A stretch of 64,000 nucleotides of DNA from Aphrocallistes beatrix (GCA_963281255.1 OY725490.1:992001-1056000), one strand, 5' to 3'. Positions 1 through 19,821 are shown, counted from the first letter of the stretch. Notes: a model not told the origin generated them from the sequence alone. Numbers and translations are program-made.

Positions 1-1
1 T

Positions 2-3000
2 TATTTCAACAGAGACAAATACAGAGAAATTACCGAAAAATTGATCCATGCAATTAAAGATATTACTAAGTGGAAATCTCCAAAAGTGATTCTAGAAAAT
101 GTAAAGGAAGAGTTGGACGATAAATTCGGAGAACATCAGGAAGAAACTCTCAAAGATTTCGCAGAACAATGGCAAACTGATCCTTTACTCAAGAAAATGG
201 GTTACATGTGCGATGAAGCCAAATCTAACTTGAGAAGACTTATCTACATAGAGAAAAAGACTTATGAGGATAAACTCAAATTCGAAATCAAAGCTAAACT
301 GAAAGAGATAAAACTAACAGAGAAAATGAAAAATTTTCAAGAAGCTATTGAGAAGAATGCTGATAGATATCTGGAGTTAAGAATTGAGGAACAAAAGAAA
401 GAATTTGAATTAATCTGGCTCAGTTGCTTCAGTAATGATAGCAAGGAGGAAGAAGAAATTGATATTGATGAAATATTTGATGACTTGTACTCTGTATTCA
501 GGATGGAATCAAAAACGATGGAGAACAAATCTACAATTTACACTTTATTTCGCGATTTCACATTTGAAATGGATACTATAATAAAAATACTTGAAAAAAC
601 GATACTTTCGAGGTTTTGCGATGAAAGTGATAAATTCGCAGGAACTGATAAGTTCATATATCCTTGGAGAGAGAATAAAGTCCCCCTAAAGGATATGACG
701 CCATATATAGGGAAATTAAAATGTGAATATTTATCTAAAGAGTCATTGTACGTGAGAGTTCAGAAGAGGAGATCTAATCTAGAATTTCGAAAATATATCC
801 CACAAGACTGCCATCCATTGATCAGATATTGTTCTGGTTATTTCAACCATCCTGATATCATCTGGAATCCAGTGAAGAGAGACCAAATACTGCTGCTAGC
901 TTCCAATCTCAAAGATCCAACTGATCCCAAGAGAAGCACATGGAAAAAACTCATTCGTGACATTTCTAAACGTGTACAAGAATTTACTAGAAGCGATCAG
1001 ACTATTTCTCACTCAACCGTGAAGGAGATCGTAGACTTTTTGTCCCGAATCTGCAAACTTGTGAATTATGAGATTAATTTCATCGAAGCGAAATTGACGA
1101 ATACAGCTGAGAGGATGATATCAACACTTGCGTTCGCTTTTGCATTCAAATCAGTTCTCAATTCCAAATTTGAACAACAAAGAGAGAACAAATCAAATGA
1201 AAACAAAAGAAAAGAGAAAGATTTAGTGTATTTCTTGCAAAAAGTAAAGAATCGAAAATCAGCCAGAGGAGGCTGGGAACGCAAAGAGATGAGGGAAGGT
1301 GACTTGACAATGGCAAACAAATTCGCTGTAGATTTTCTAGCAGCAGTTTGGAGAGGAGTCAACACTGCATGCGAACGGAACATTTACGAAGAATATTTCG
1401 AAAAAGAAGCAGACACATTTTCACATAAAAATATTTTGCTCCTAGCAAATGAAAGAGTTACAAAAGAAATTCAAACAAACTTCATAACAACAGAAAAGGA
1501 ACCATCGTCAGGACTCAATACTATTCTTCAAATCATTGCTCAAAAACTGCCATTTCCAGTAATAAGTCCAAATATATTCCACAAAGATCGTCCTGATCCT
1601 AACCAATCGATTAATGAAGAAAATTTTGTTGTTCAGTTCATATGCAATCGAACTCAAACTCTGAAAGATATTTTCCAGGAAGAATGGAGAAAACTTTCAA
1701 TGGAACTTTATCGCAAAGTTGTTGGAGATATGAATAAACAATTTATGAAACAAATAACAAAATTGAAAAGTATCTTAGAAAAATTATTAGAAGTGCTTGA
1801 AGAGGTGTGTAAAGAAAAGGATCGACTACTCGAAGTTGGGACAGATTCTGATAGCAACTTTGAAGTAGCTGAAGCAGCAACAGAAGAATCTGCATGTGAA
1901 CCAGATCCTAAGACAAGAGAAGCACCGTTCAAGGCAATGGTACTATTTCTAGAAAAGTACCTCAACCCCAAAGTGAGTCCAGAAGAATTCAACCAATTCT
2001 TCACTGCGGGCTTTGAGGTAGATGGTGTGAAGATGGTAAGGCATCATGACACATACGTACTATGTGAAAAGACACAATATCCAGCACAAGAACTGGATGA
2101 AGCTTCGTTTCAAAAATTATCAGATACGAACATGTTTGCCAGTACTGAGACTATATTCAATATCAAAGTGTACATACAAGAATTCTTGCGGACGTTAAAT
2201 TGCTATGAATATCAGGTAACTGTAGGTGAATATGAAAATATTTTAAAATCTACAAAGGAACAATTTGAAGCTCATATCATTAACTGTCCATCCAAATGTC
2301 CCAGCTGCGGTAAGTTCTGCGAGAAAGAAATCCACCCACAGGAAGGAAAGTGCCAAATACTGACAGGCCATCAGTTGTGTTCAATGGGAGGGAATGTCTG
2401 GAATACAGACAAGAACAGAACTGCGATTTTGCTGATGTGTGATGATTACAGCGATGATACACCAGTATTAGTTCCAAGGCACAACATGAAGTGGTGGGAG
2501 TTCAAAGAGAAGTGCGGAGATCAGTGGGACTGGACTCTTCCAACAGATGAAGAATTTGCAACTTTACAAGAAGAGAATCGCGACAGAATGAAAGAGATCT
2601 GGAATCAATACGGAAGAGAAATACTCAAATATTACGAAAATAGAGGTACAAAGATTACCTACGTTCCTTACACATCTCCTGAGGAGATATACAAATCTTT
2701 ATTTACACTCAAATACTACATTTGCTTTGTTATTGATGGGACAGATCTGATGGGTAAAACTATAGATTACGTTACAAACTGGGTTTCAGATCTCATGAAA
2801 GATGCTGCACTGGGGGGAATACCTTACTTTAAGATTATCGTTTATCACGGGCATGCAGTTAGTGAAAAGGAATGCGTGGAAAAATTTCCGAATAATTCTG
2901 AATTTACCACTGAAGCCGAAGACATACAGGATTTTATTGATGCCATTTCCACGTATGGTGGCGATGGAACTGAATCAGCGATGTTGCATGGTCTAGCCAC

Positions 3001-3142
3001 AGCAACTACAGAGAGCGATTGGAAATCAGGATATGGTGTTAGAAACGTGATATTCCATATTTATTGTGAACCTACAAAAGGACATTTTGATATTTTACCG
3101 CGAAAGGAAAATGCAAAGAGGGTTGTCCATTCATATGGATAA
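2..3142 (+). CDS. C-terminal part of a very large protein with Cys/His cluster and vWA-like domain (5' end outside window)
   Basis: The frame is open from base 2, before the first possible start, so this is the 3' part of a longer gene. About 1,040 residues are visible. The first ~600 are helical and highly charged with no domain I can name. Near residues 750-790 is a Cys/His cluster (CPSCGKFC, then H, C, HQLC). Near 900-1015 is a vWA-like domain: a MIDAS-like DGTDLMGKT and a later GGDGTESAMLHGL helix. The pairing of a Cys/His cluster with a C-terminal vWA segment recalls invertebrate relatives of interferon-induced very large GTPases (VLIG), but the GTPase part would be upstream, so this is inference. 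The frame ends at a TAA that looks premature: homologous-looking coding sequence continues in another frame to 3339. It is on the opposite strand to the receptor array. Confidence 0.65.
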   Translation, partial: YFNRDKYREITEKLIHAIKDITKWKSPKVILENVKEELDDKFGEHQEETLKDFAEQWQTDPLLKKMGYMCDEAKSNLRRLIYIEKKTYEDKLKFEIKAKLKEIKLTEKMKNFQEAIEKNADRYLELRIEEQKKEFELIWLSCFSNDSKEEEEIDIDEIFDDLYSVFRMESKTMENKSTIYTLFRDFTFEMDTIIKILEKTILSRFCDESDKFAGTDKFIYPWRENKVPLKDMTPYIGKLKCEYLSKESLYVRVQKRRSNLEFRKYIPQDCHPLIRYCSGYFNHPDIIWNPVKRDQILLLASNLKDPTDPKRSTWKKLIRDISKRVQEFTRSDQTISHSTVKEIVDFLSRICKLVNYEINFIEAKLTNTAERMISTLAFAFAFKSVLNSKFEQQRENKSNENKRKEKDLVYFLQKVKNRKSARGGWERKEMREGDLTMANKFAVDFLAAVWRGVNTACERNIYEEYFEKEADTFSHKNILLLANERVTKEIQTNFITTEKEPSSGLNTILQIIAQKLPFPVISPNIFHKDRPDPNQSINEENFVVQFICNRTQTLKDIFQEEWRKLSMELYRKVVGDMNKQFMKQITKLKSILEKLLEVLEEVCKEKDRLLEVGTDSDSNFEVAEAATEESACEPDPKTREAPFKAMVLFLEKYLNPKVSPEEFNQFFTAGFEVDGVKMVRHHDTYVLCEKTQYPAQELDEASFQKLSDTNMFASTETIFNIKVYIQEFLRTLNCYEYQVTVGEYENILKSTKEQFEAHIINCPSKCPSCGKFCEKEIHPQEGKCQILTGHQLCSMGGNVWNTDKNRTAILLMCDDYSDDTPVLVPRHNMKWWEFKEKCGDQWDWTLPTDEEFATLQEENRDRMKEIWNQYGREILKYYENRGTKITYVPYTSPEEIYKSLFTLKYYICFVIDGTDLMGKTIDYVTNWVSDLMKDAALGGIPYFKIIVYHGHAVSEKECVEKFPNNSEFTTEAEDIQDFIDAISTYGGDGTESAMLHGLATATTESDWKSGYGVRNVIFHIYCEPTKGHFDILPRKENAKRVVHSYG

Positions 3143-3339
3143 GAGACGTCAGAGATAAAATAGACGAACTGAAAGTTGATTACCGCCGTATTCGTTTAAT
3201 TAATTATACTCATCCAAATTTTAAAAACAGCTCAGGAAGACGTATTACTTACAAGGTTTTCCCTGAATACACTCTAAACTCAGGGAAGAAGTCTAAACCC
3301 AAAGAAGACGTTCTCATCAATTACCAGGTGGACCATTGA
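3091..3339 (+). pseudogene. Frame-shifted C-terminal continuation of the vWA-type gene
   Basis: After the stop at 3142 a different frame stays open from 3091 to a TGA at 3337-3339 and reads as ordinary protein (begins EGCPFIWIRDV, later RIRLINYTHPNFK, ends INYQVDH). A glycine-cysteine-proline turn after the vWA core fits a natural domain end. The frame change must fall between 3091 and 3139, near the A/G-rich run at 3101-3120. No plausible GT...AG intron joins the frames. Either the gene is frameshifted or the assembly has a small indel. Confidence 0.6.
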
Positions 3340-3527
3340 ATGTGTAATTCTTACATACAGTGTTAAGTGTATTATTAGCAACTATAGGCGTAGTAGTAGT
3401 AGGTTCCAAACTTCCCTGTCTCTGAACTCATAGGTATTCCTCTGTTAGTATTCGTAGGACTATAGGCTTAACATTATAGAGTAAGGTAGGATATTTGTTT
3501 GTTTGTTATTTTGATTTATATTCTTTT

Positions 3528-3654
3528 GGGGTATGCCTAATTTACGGGACGGGACGGGATAGTCCCGTAAAATCTAGGTACCTAATTTACGGGACGGGAC
3601 AGAAAGGTGCCTAATTTACTGGACGGGATGCCGTCCCGTAAATTAGGCATGCCC
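3528..3654. mobile_element. Palindromic minisatellite-MITE, copy a
   Basis: The ends are inverted copies of GGGCATGCCTAATTTACGGG, and the core holds repeats of CCTAATTTACGGGACGGGAC. The element is flanked by a 9-bp direct repeat ATTCTTTTG (ending 3527; starting 3655), which marks a transposition event. It has no coding capacity. Related copies are at 4713, 5033, 27197, 41375 and 53260. Confidence 0.8.
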
Positions 3655-4712
3655 ATTCTTTTGCAACATTCAGTTTAAAGGGATTGATTGCTTCGATTCT
3701 TAAATACTTTGTTCACTGGTTATCGTTGAAATAATAAGTATCAATTACAACCATAGGCGCTAAATGTGGGTACAGTTAGGCCAAAATTGGTCAGGGGGAC
3801 CATTTTAGTGCAGTATCTGCAGAGAGATGTCCTTATGGCAAGAATGGTGTACCACATCCGTCCATATGTATGTACTATGTATGTATCTCCGAACGCTGCA
3901 AAATTTGAGTTTTCAAAAATTTATTAGTCCCGATGTATTTCAATATTTATATCTCACGTGCCATTCAACTGCACTATCGGTCTACCGACAGACATTTTTA
4001 TTAACAATATATAATGCCAACTTGAGCCTTCATAAAATCGGGGCGCAGCGTTGAAGTTTGTGGAACATGGAGGGACGCAATAGTAAAAATTATAAATACT
4101 TGTAGAATCAAAAAAAGTGTACAAAATAAAACTTCATATAAATTCATGAAATTAGCTCAACAGAAGAATGCAAAAATCGGGATGTCCCGTCAAAAACCGG
4201 CAGTTGGCATGTATTGAATAGAGTCCCTATTAATAGAGACCTCCTAGAGTGATTGTAATGTCATCACATTCTATTATGAGGAGAGAGAGGACTACTTTAG
4301 TGTATGTGATAAAATGACAAAATTTAACCCCGACCAATTTTTTCGTGACAGTACCTGGGGGGGCCATGGTGCTAGGCAATGGAATAGTGGAGGAAGCTGT
4401 GGTATGGCAGGACTCCACACAAACTAATAGGTTTCAACTAAACCACAAATTATGTTAATTGAGTCTAAATATATATCCCAGTTACATTTTTCTTCCACTA
4501 TAACCCGAGCTTTTCTTTTCTTTAGGTAACAGCAATAGCTGTATATCGATATTTGAGCATCTAATATTTTTAAAAATTATGAGGGGCAAGCCCCCCAGAC
4601 CCCCCTTACCGTCATAAATTTGAGATGTTTGCTTTTTATCCTTTGCTTGTTTAATGATAATGCTGGTTCATAAAAGGGATGCTTGCAGTGTATTCTTCGT
4701 GATCTTTCTCTT
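3655..4712. other. Non-coding stretch, no gene recognised
   Basis: About 1 kb without a convincing reading frame. It holds a G/C-rich motif near 4580-4605 (GGGGCAAGCC followed by CCCC runs) that resembles the inner end of the hAT-like element at 45.1 kb, so old transposon debris is likely. Nothing else recognised. Confidence 0.4.
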
Positions 4713-4804
4713 GGGCTACCTAATTTACGGGACGGGACGAGTCAAGATGCCTAATTTAAGGGAAGGACGGGATGCCGTCCCGTCCCGTAAATTAGGCATG
4801 CCCC
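4713..4804. mobile_element. Palindromic minisatellite-MITE, copy b
   Basis: It runs from GGGCTACCTAATTTACGGG to its inverted match ending GGCATGCCCC. The direct repeat TTTCTCTT occurs on both sides (8 bp, allowing one terminal base). It has the same core repeat as copy a. Confidence 0.75.
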
Positions 4805-4903
4805 TTTCTCTTCACGCATATCAGTAATTCCAATGGTAAGTAATCGAATAGACTTGATAATCCCAGTTCTACCTTCTCCTCAAGTTTGTCGATGGTCATA
4901 TAT

Positions 4904-5304
4904 CAGGGTTGCCGTGGGAATGGAATTTCAATACCCATCCCCATCCCATTCCCACAGGATTTCTGTGGGAATACCCACAGAAACCCACAGAACCCACAGG
5001 AAACCTCACAAAAAACCCACAGAAACCCACAAGAAATTAGGCATCTTAACCCGTCCCGTCTCGGAAATTAGATACCTTTTCTGTCCCGTCCCGGAGATTA
5101 AGCATCTTGACTCGTCCCGTTCCGGAAATTAGGTGCCTGATGGTTCCGTTCCGTCCCGGAAATTAGGCATGCCCCAAGAAAACCCACAGAAACCCACAGA
5201 ACCCACATGTGGGAATACCCATAGGCTTAAAGTCATTCCCATTCCCAACCCATATGGGAATACCCATGGGAAACCCACAGATTCCCATTCCCACGGCAAC
5301 CCTG
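4904..5304. mobile_element. hAT-like non-autonomous element with CCCACAGAAA minisatellite core
   Basis: Terminal inverted repeats begin CAGGGTTGCCGTGGGAATGG and end with the inverse (…CCACGGCAACCCTG). The 8-bp target duplication TCATATAT is perfect (4896-4903 and 5305-5312). An 8-bp duplication and a CAGGG terminus are typical of the hAT superfamily. The body is tandem AAACCCACAG-type repeats with no transposase. A degenerate copy of the CCTAATTTCCGGGACGG repeat (about 5033-5175) is nested inside. Confidence 0.85.
5033..5175. repeat. Minisatellite-MITE copy c nested in the hAT-like element
   Basis: Four divergent units of CCTAATTTCCGGGACGG (inverse orientation) ending in GGAAATTAGGCATGCCCC. 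The left terminus has lost the GGGCATGCC end. It interrupts the CCCACAGAAA array of the surrounding hAT-like element, so it inserted later. Confidence 0.65.
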
Positions 5305-5312
5305 TCATATAT

Positions 5313-5775
5313 GCAATGAAAGTATAATTCTCAGAATTATTAATAGAATATTTACAGATACTATCAGTCCTACGCGCCTAGACTCATCTTTATATAGCAT
5401 TTTTATATATGTTTTATGCCACGCGACTAGTAGGCGTATGCAGCGCACCTAGCCAAAAAATCATAGCCTAATTATGATTCATTGGATCAAATACGCTCTA
5501 GGCGCGCCCAGTACGCCTGGATGAATGCCTGCTTGTGTGGTTACTTTCTCAATTAACTGGGCGCCTAATCGACAGAATACCGCAGTAGATATGTACTTCA
5601 TTCTCTTAATTAAGAAAATAGACTGAAATTAAAATAAAATAAATTCAAAAATTTTCCTCCAAAAAACAAAATTTCAGCAAAAAAACTATTCTCATAATTT
5701 TAAAATTTATATACTACAGTATATACAAATTTTAAATGGAGTATGTTATGTAACAGTTTATAGTATCGCCAGCAT
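5313..5775. other. 3' flank of receptor A, no gene
   Basis: AT-rich non-coding DNA with several GGCGC/GCGCC words near 5370-5560 and no reading frame I trust. It would contain the receptor A 3' UTR; no convincing terminator or poly(A) choice can be made. Confidence 0.35.
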
Positions 5776-8177
5776 TCACTTCAAGTTAGCATAGAATGGA
5801 GGTTTGGTGCTATCTTGTTTCGGTACAGAACTCATATGGACATAATCCTGAGGAGATTGTTGTTGAGTAGGAGAGCTGATGTTACCACCCATCTCATCTA
5901 GATCTATGTACTCGTAAGGATGAGCAGGAGCTGGTTTAGCGGCAGTTAGTGCTGAGTTTAACTGTTCTATTCTCCTTGCCATATATATAATGACAATTAT
6001 TAATGTTACTATGATAATAACTGTAATAAACAAGAGAAGTCCAATGATAACAATTGCGATAAGTAGTGGTGATGAAGATATCATTGTAGGTATAGCTAAA
6101 GTGAGAAAATTTGAAAGAAATGGAAAAAGGTTCTATCAAAACCAAATAAATTTGTGTTAATAACATTACCTGATATAATTACATTACCACTAGCAGTTGT
6201 AAATGTTACAACTGAAGTAGGACGTAGAGTAGTAGATGAGGTATTCGAAGCAGTAGATGAAGATATAGTGGGAAGGAGAGTGACAGGAACTGCATGTATT
6301 GCTAGAGGCATTATATCATACATAATTTCAGATAGAAAAATAAAATAACATACAAGAATCACAGCTCACTTGAACTAACGGTACAACATATTTCTTCAGT
6401 GGATGGCTGACCACACTGTTCATTGATCCTCAAACAAGCTACTATGCTAGTCTCCACATCTGCTGTACATCTGAAGCTATGAGGAGCTATAGACTGAGTG
6501 TAAGTTTGTGCATTCGAAGAGAGGAGAGAGAAATTTGCAATGTTATTAATAGTGCTGGTTATGATATTTCCTTGAGAATGTGAGTAGTTATAGCGGAGAG
6601 AATACTGAATGAGAAGAGGAGTGGACTCAGCGGATAAATCCTGAATGAATAGCACATAATTACAGAGTTCAACCATAAGAGAGTTATAAATAAATGCGTA
6701 TTAAATAGCAGTAACTACTATGCAATCAGGTCTTAAGTTAACAGAATGTATAAATAGAATGCCGTTAGCAATACAGTAATATTTTGAACTTTTGCTTAAC
6801 TCACCCAATTTAGTGTGAACATGTTGGTCACATTGTTGAAATCGAGACATACTAAACTTGGAGATGTATCAACAAGAGAATAACCTAAATAGGAAAAGTA
6901 TAAATTCGATTAAAACATCTATTATTTCAAATTAGCACACCTTCCTACAAGTAAAGTCGTATCACTCAATGACGTCACAGAATGTAAACCTAACGGAAGT
7001 AATCAACAACAAAGAATTCGATACTGGCTCACTATTTATGAGGTTTATGTTTGAGACAGCTGCAGTAGAGTTTCCAGCACAGCTGCTAGCATGGACAGAG
7101 TATGCATAGACTGTATCGAGGAGTAGATTAGTGTTGTGAGAGTATGAGTTAGCAGGTGCTGATATGCTATCTAGTGCTGTTCCGTTCTGTTGAGACAAGT
7201 AATAGATATCTACAGTTCTGTCTGTGGAAGTGGGAGCTGTCCAGTTCAGTGAAACTGTAGCCGAACAAGTGCTAGGATCTATGTTGGATGATGAGATGGA
7301 CAGCATAGATGGTGCAGAAGGAGGAGCTGGAGAAATGAATGATTCTTCAATTAACAATTGATCTACTAGCCAATGTTCAAAATTGGAATCCATAAAATCG
7401 ATCTTATTATAGTTTAAATCAATAATTAGCCTTTTGGGGTTAGTTATTAGAAAGCTGGTAATAAGTTATTGAAAACTGACTTCTTCCTTTTGTTATTGGA
7501 TATTCTTTATGCATTTTATAAAAAGAATTCATAAGCCGGTTTTTAAAGATGCCTAATAATTATTGCTTACCATAATCTAGACTGCAATTAATATCACTTC
7601 GTTTATACTTAGATTTAATTTAAATAAATTTGATAGCATACCAGCGGGTTGCATTGGTTGTCCGGAAGCAAGAGTAGCACTGAGACTAGTGTTGGGAAAG
7701 ATTCCTTTACACTCAAAAGTAGTGCTAGAATCTGAACGTTGATAGCTACGAATGATGACTCTTATCCCTGGTCTGCTCTTGGAAATGTTCAGTCCATCAA
7801 TATTAGCACTGTAAAGGGATAGGTCAATGCCATTTAGTATATTGTTCGTATTTAATTGAGCAATTGTAAATGCACGAGTCGATGAATTTATGGAAACTAG
7901 AGCAGTGGTAATTGCAAACTGTTCTGTAGACTGTACGAAGCACACCATCTCTACTTCCTCACCAATGCACAGTGGAGAGTTAGGAGAGAAGGAGATACTA
8001 CTGTTGCCTATCAAAATGAAATGAAAATACGAACTTAGAATTATCATAAGAATAAAAAGAGTGATGATCCTGATACATAAGAGAAATTCACTTACCATTG
8101 GAATGACTGATCTGAATCAAGAGAAAAATCACGAAGAATACATTGCATGCAGCCTTTTTATGAACCGACATGATCAT
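5776..8177 (-). CDS. Ig-FN3-FN3 transmembrane receptor A with three-tyrosine tail
   Basis: Seven exons with consistent phases: 8097-8177 signal peptide (hydrophobic VFFVIFLLIQI), 7642-8007 Ig-like domain, 7033-7326 first FN3-like domain (APPSAPS start, SLNW, YAYSVHASSCAGN), 6805-6884 and 6370-6640 second FN3-like domain, 6170-6301 Ser/Thr-rich stalk, 5776-6095 membrane span and tail. The span is a run of I/L/V before ARR. The tail carries YEYIDLDE, DYVHM and a terminal YANLK. YxxL, YxxM and YxN sites are known SH2-binding patterns once phosphorylated, so signalling is likely, but this is inference. It is the most divergent ectodomain of the array and has no visible break. Its partner EGF gene lies 760 bp upstream. 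Confidence 0.75.
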
Positions 8178-8936
8178 TAAACTACTAAAAGCTAGAAAGC
8201 AAGCATCATCAAGTTTATGTATTCAGAGTATACAAAACTTAATTTAAGATAGATAGTATAAAGGAAAATTCTGAATCAACAGGACCAACATAATTGTTTT
8301 GATTTATAACTGCTTTAAACTATCATTACACCTAATAGATACAATGTTGTAATTGATACCATTTATTTCAACGATAACCAGTGAACAAATTAGGAAACTT
8401 ATATTCCAAGGATTCATATAGATAGGCGCTAATTAAAATTATGCATAGTACAATGTGTACTGTAAGGGAGATTTTAGTGGATCAATTACTAGAGAAAAAT
8501 ATTCACTTTTTGAAGAGAAAAGGGGAAGTATTCTAACCATTAGTACATAATAGACTGTGAGTTTAACTACATTCTATAATGTACTAATGGTTAGAATCGT
8601 CAACAAAATACTGGTTAGTGTCCAAATAAGCACTAAACTAGTAATATAAAAGATAGACATAACAACATGTATTATTTCATACACAATAGTACAGTATCTA
8701 ATACAAAGAATATGCATCAAGTATTATCATCGTAACAGTCCAGAAAATAAACAATCTTACATGTATTTAGGGTTTAGAGGAGACATTATATGAAATAATA
8801 ATATGCCATATAGGCGAGCAAAATAATCACAAAACATTCTAAGAAATAAAAATCCAAGAAACATATACAAAAGCAAAACTGTATTCTTTTAAGAAGAATT
8901 ACACTAGGAACAGGCTGTGGGAACTTAGAGCTTAGA
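8178..8936. other. Receptor A / EGF1 intergenic region with a perfect-looking hairpin
   Basis: Non-coding. A near-perfect inverted repeat (22 of 23 bases) pairs 8531-8553 with 8574-8596 around a 20-base loop, in the sense TTCTAACCATTAGTACATAA. Only the left arm is recognisable in the equivalent place of other units (near 20473). The remainder is the conserved 3' flank shared by all EGF copies. Confidence 0.5.
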
Positions 8937-10589
8937 TCAGAGAGCATTTGGATATATTTCTTCATGATTCACGTCCGGTGGAATGTTGGGTCGAGATTTG
9001 AAGTGTTTGCGACACAAAATGATGAGACAAATCAAGATGAGAACAAGGAACAATGCGAAAAGTGCCAGAGCAACTAAACCACCTGTAATAGAAGAGGTCA
9101 ATAAGACTAGGTCTATGCCGTGACAACTTCCTGCAAGGCCTAGCCTGGACCCAGCATTACATTCACATTCATAAGACCCATTCGTGTTGGTACAGATTTG
9201 ATCACAGCCGCCGTTGTTGGATAGACACTCGTCTATGTCGTGACAACTTCCTGCAAAACCTAGTCTGAACCCAGCATCACATCCACATTCGTATGACCCA
9301 TTTGTGTTAGTACAAATTTGATCACAACCGCCGTTGTTGGATAGACACTCGTCTATGCCGTAACAACTTCCTGCAAGGCCTAGTCTTAACCCAGCATCAC
9401 ATCCACATTCATAAGACCCATTCGTGTTGATGCAGATCTGCTCACAGTCACCATTATTAGATAGACACTCGTCTATGTCGTAACAACTTCCCGCAAGGCC
9501 TATCCTGGACCCAGCATCACATCCACATTCATAAGACCCATTCGTGTTGATGCAGATCTGCTCACAGTCACCATTATTAGATAGACACTCATCTATGTCG
9601 TAACAACTTCCTGCAAAGCCCTGGCTGAACCCAGCATCACATCCACATTCGTATGACCCATTTGTGTTGGTACATATTTGATCACAGTCACCATTATTGA
9701 ATAGACACTCGTCTATGTCGTGACAACTTCCTGCGAAACCTAGGCTAAACCCAGCATCACATCCACATTCATAAGACCCATTCGTGTTGATACAGGCTTG
9801 CTCACAGGTGTCTAGACCTTCAGTACATTCATTGATATCTACGCAAGATCTCCTGTCTCCATACAATCTGTATCCTAGTAGACATACACAGTGGTCTGTG
9901 CCATTAGTGGTGGAACAGAGATTATCACAACTGCCATTATTCACGACACAATCTACGTTCAAGTGACATTTATTTTCAAACATGAAAAATCCCTCATTAC
10001 ACTCACAATAGGCACTGTCCATCGTGTTAACACAAGTGCTGTTAGCAGGACAAACGAAGGATCTGTTGAAGCATTGATACGAGTGAGGTTGGACACAGTT
10101 TTGGTAATTGGAATCATCCGTTATAGGTTTCCCATTCAAATTGCTCGGAGTCAAACAACTCCCTGTTATTATCCAATCAAATGCGTGGGATACAATGGCG
10201 GTCCATTGCATGTCACAATCACAGTGGAATGGTTCATTTGGCGCCCAAATCTGACGCAGTTGTAGCTGATGTTCGAACAAATCAGAATCAAGTTTAGTCA
10301 AGTCGCAGTTAAGAAAAGTTATCAGAATTGCGTCAGGGTATGTCATGTTGTAAAGTGCTGCCAGGAGAAAAGGGGATATTACGCTAGTGTAAGAGTTGGA
10401 AGTGAGGAGCTCTCCTGATTGGCTGCATTCTCTGACTGAGGCACTGAGAAACTTCGTTTCGAACGTTTGTAGATTACAAGCAATGAAATTATATTCAACA
10501 TCACATCGAACTTCACGCGATGGAGGATTGCAATTCACTAAAAATACTGAGAAATGGAGCACAAGAAAGATAACGCAACACACATGCAT
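8937..10589 (-). CDS. LRRCT-EGF transmembrane protein 1 (intact, 550 aa)
   Basis: Single exon. Signal peptide at residues ~1-20 (VIFLVLHFSVFLVNC). Residues ~25-150 hold a conserved Cys domain ending FHCDCDMQW...W...C...LNG, like an LRR C-terminal cap but without LRR units. Eight EGF-like repeats follow (~165-480). From the third on they have the calcium-binding pattern (I/V)D(E/I)EC or INEC and CxNTNGSYxC. A membrane span (LVALALFALFLVLILICLIIL) precedes a ~27-residue tail with EEIYPNAL, a possible YxN site. Six EGF units are 120-bp tandem repeats almost identical to each other, a sign of recent unit exchange. Ligand binding or adhesion at the cell surface is the likely role. It pairs with receptor A. 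Confidence 0.85.
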   Translation of the reverse strand: MHVCCVIFLVLHFSVFLVNCNPPSREVRCDVEYNFIACNLQTFETKFLSASVRECSQSGELLTSNSYTSVISPFLLAALYNMTYPDAILITFLNCDLTKLDSDLFEHQLQLRQIWAPNEPFHCDCDMQWTAIVSHAFDWIITGSCLTPSNLNGKPITDDSNYQNCVQPHSYQCFNRSFVCPANSTCVNTMDSAYCECNEGFFMFENKCHLNVDCVVNNGSCDNLCSTTNGTDHCVCLLGYRLYGDRRSCVDINECTEGLDTCEQACINTNGSYECGCDAGFSLGFAGSCHDIDECLFNNGDCDQICTNTNGSYECGCDAGFSQGFAGSCYDIDECLSNNGDCEQICINTNGSYECGCDAGSRIGLAGSCYDIDECLSNNGDCEQICINTNGSYECGCDAGLRLGLAGSCYGIDECLSNNGGCDQICTNTNGSYECGCDAGFRLGFAGSCHDIDECLSNNGGCDQICTNTNGSYECECNAGSRLGLAGSCHGIDLVLLTSSITGGLVALALFALFLVLILICLIILCRKHFKSRPNIPPDVNHEEIYPNAL

Positions 10590-11008
10590 TTCTGTGGATA
10601 CTATAGTAGATCTGATGAAAATAAGAGGACAGTAAAGTACAGTATAGCCACTCTTATTCTGCCAACTATTATTGAGATTGATTGTAGATAGAAGTGAATG
10701 TTAGTGCCTACTTTCACTAATGATATATAATATATGTGCCATATATTGTGACTATATATTATGCCATCTTTGTATTTTGTTCGTCTTCTAGGTCAATACT
10801 GCTCTATAATACCTAACTAAATGTAATATTTGATAATACAATTTGTCAGTACAATAGACCAATCAAATAGATCGTGCATCTTACAATAAATTGGACAAGA
10901 TAGGCAATTGTTCAATAGAATTTGATAAAATTCATCCAAAAATATACATAAAGTACTTGCTATAATGCTCACAAATATACTTTTAAATAGCGTCACACTT
11001 CAATGCCA
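10590..11008. other. EGF1 upstream / receptor B downstream flank
   Basis: AT-rich non-coding DNA similar to the flanks of EGF2 (33.3-33.65 kb) and EGF3 (43.75-44.05 kb), including TGATATATAATATATGTG. It would hold the EGF1 promoter; no element is definable. Confidence 0.4.

Positions 11009-19821
<8,813 letters not shown>

Noticed and set aside
4833..5327. Proline/histidine-rich plus-strand ORFs
   Set aside because: They are translations of the CCCACAGAAA tandem array inside a hAT-like element with an 8-bp duplication.
9121..9840. Regular 120-bp repeats as a CRISPR-like array
   Set aside because: They are EGF codons in one frame with cysteine spacing, in a eukaryotic gene.
9784..10265. Plus-strand ORFs opposite EGF1 (also opposite EGF2 and EGF3)
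   Set aside because: Antisense shadows of the conserved LRRCT/EGF coding exon; they recur only because the sense strand is conserved.
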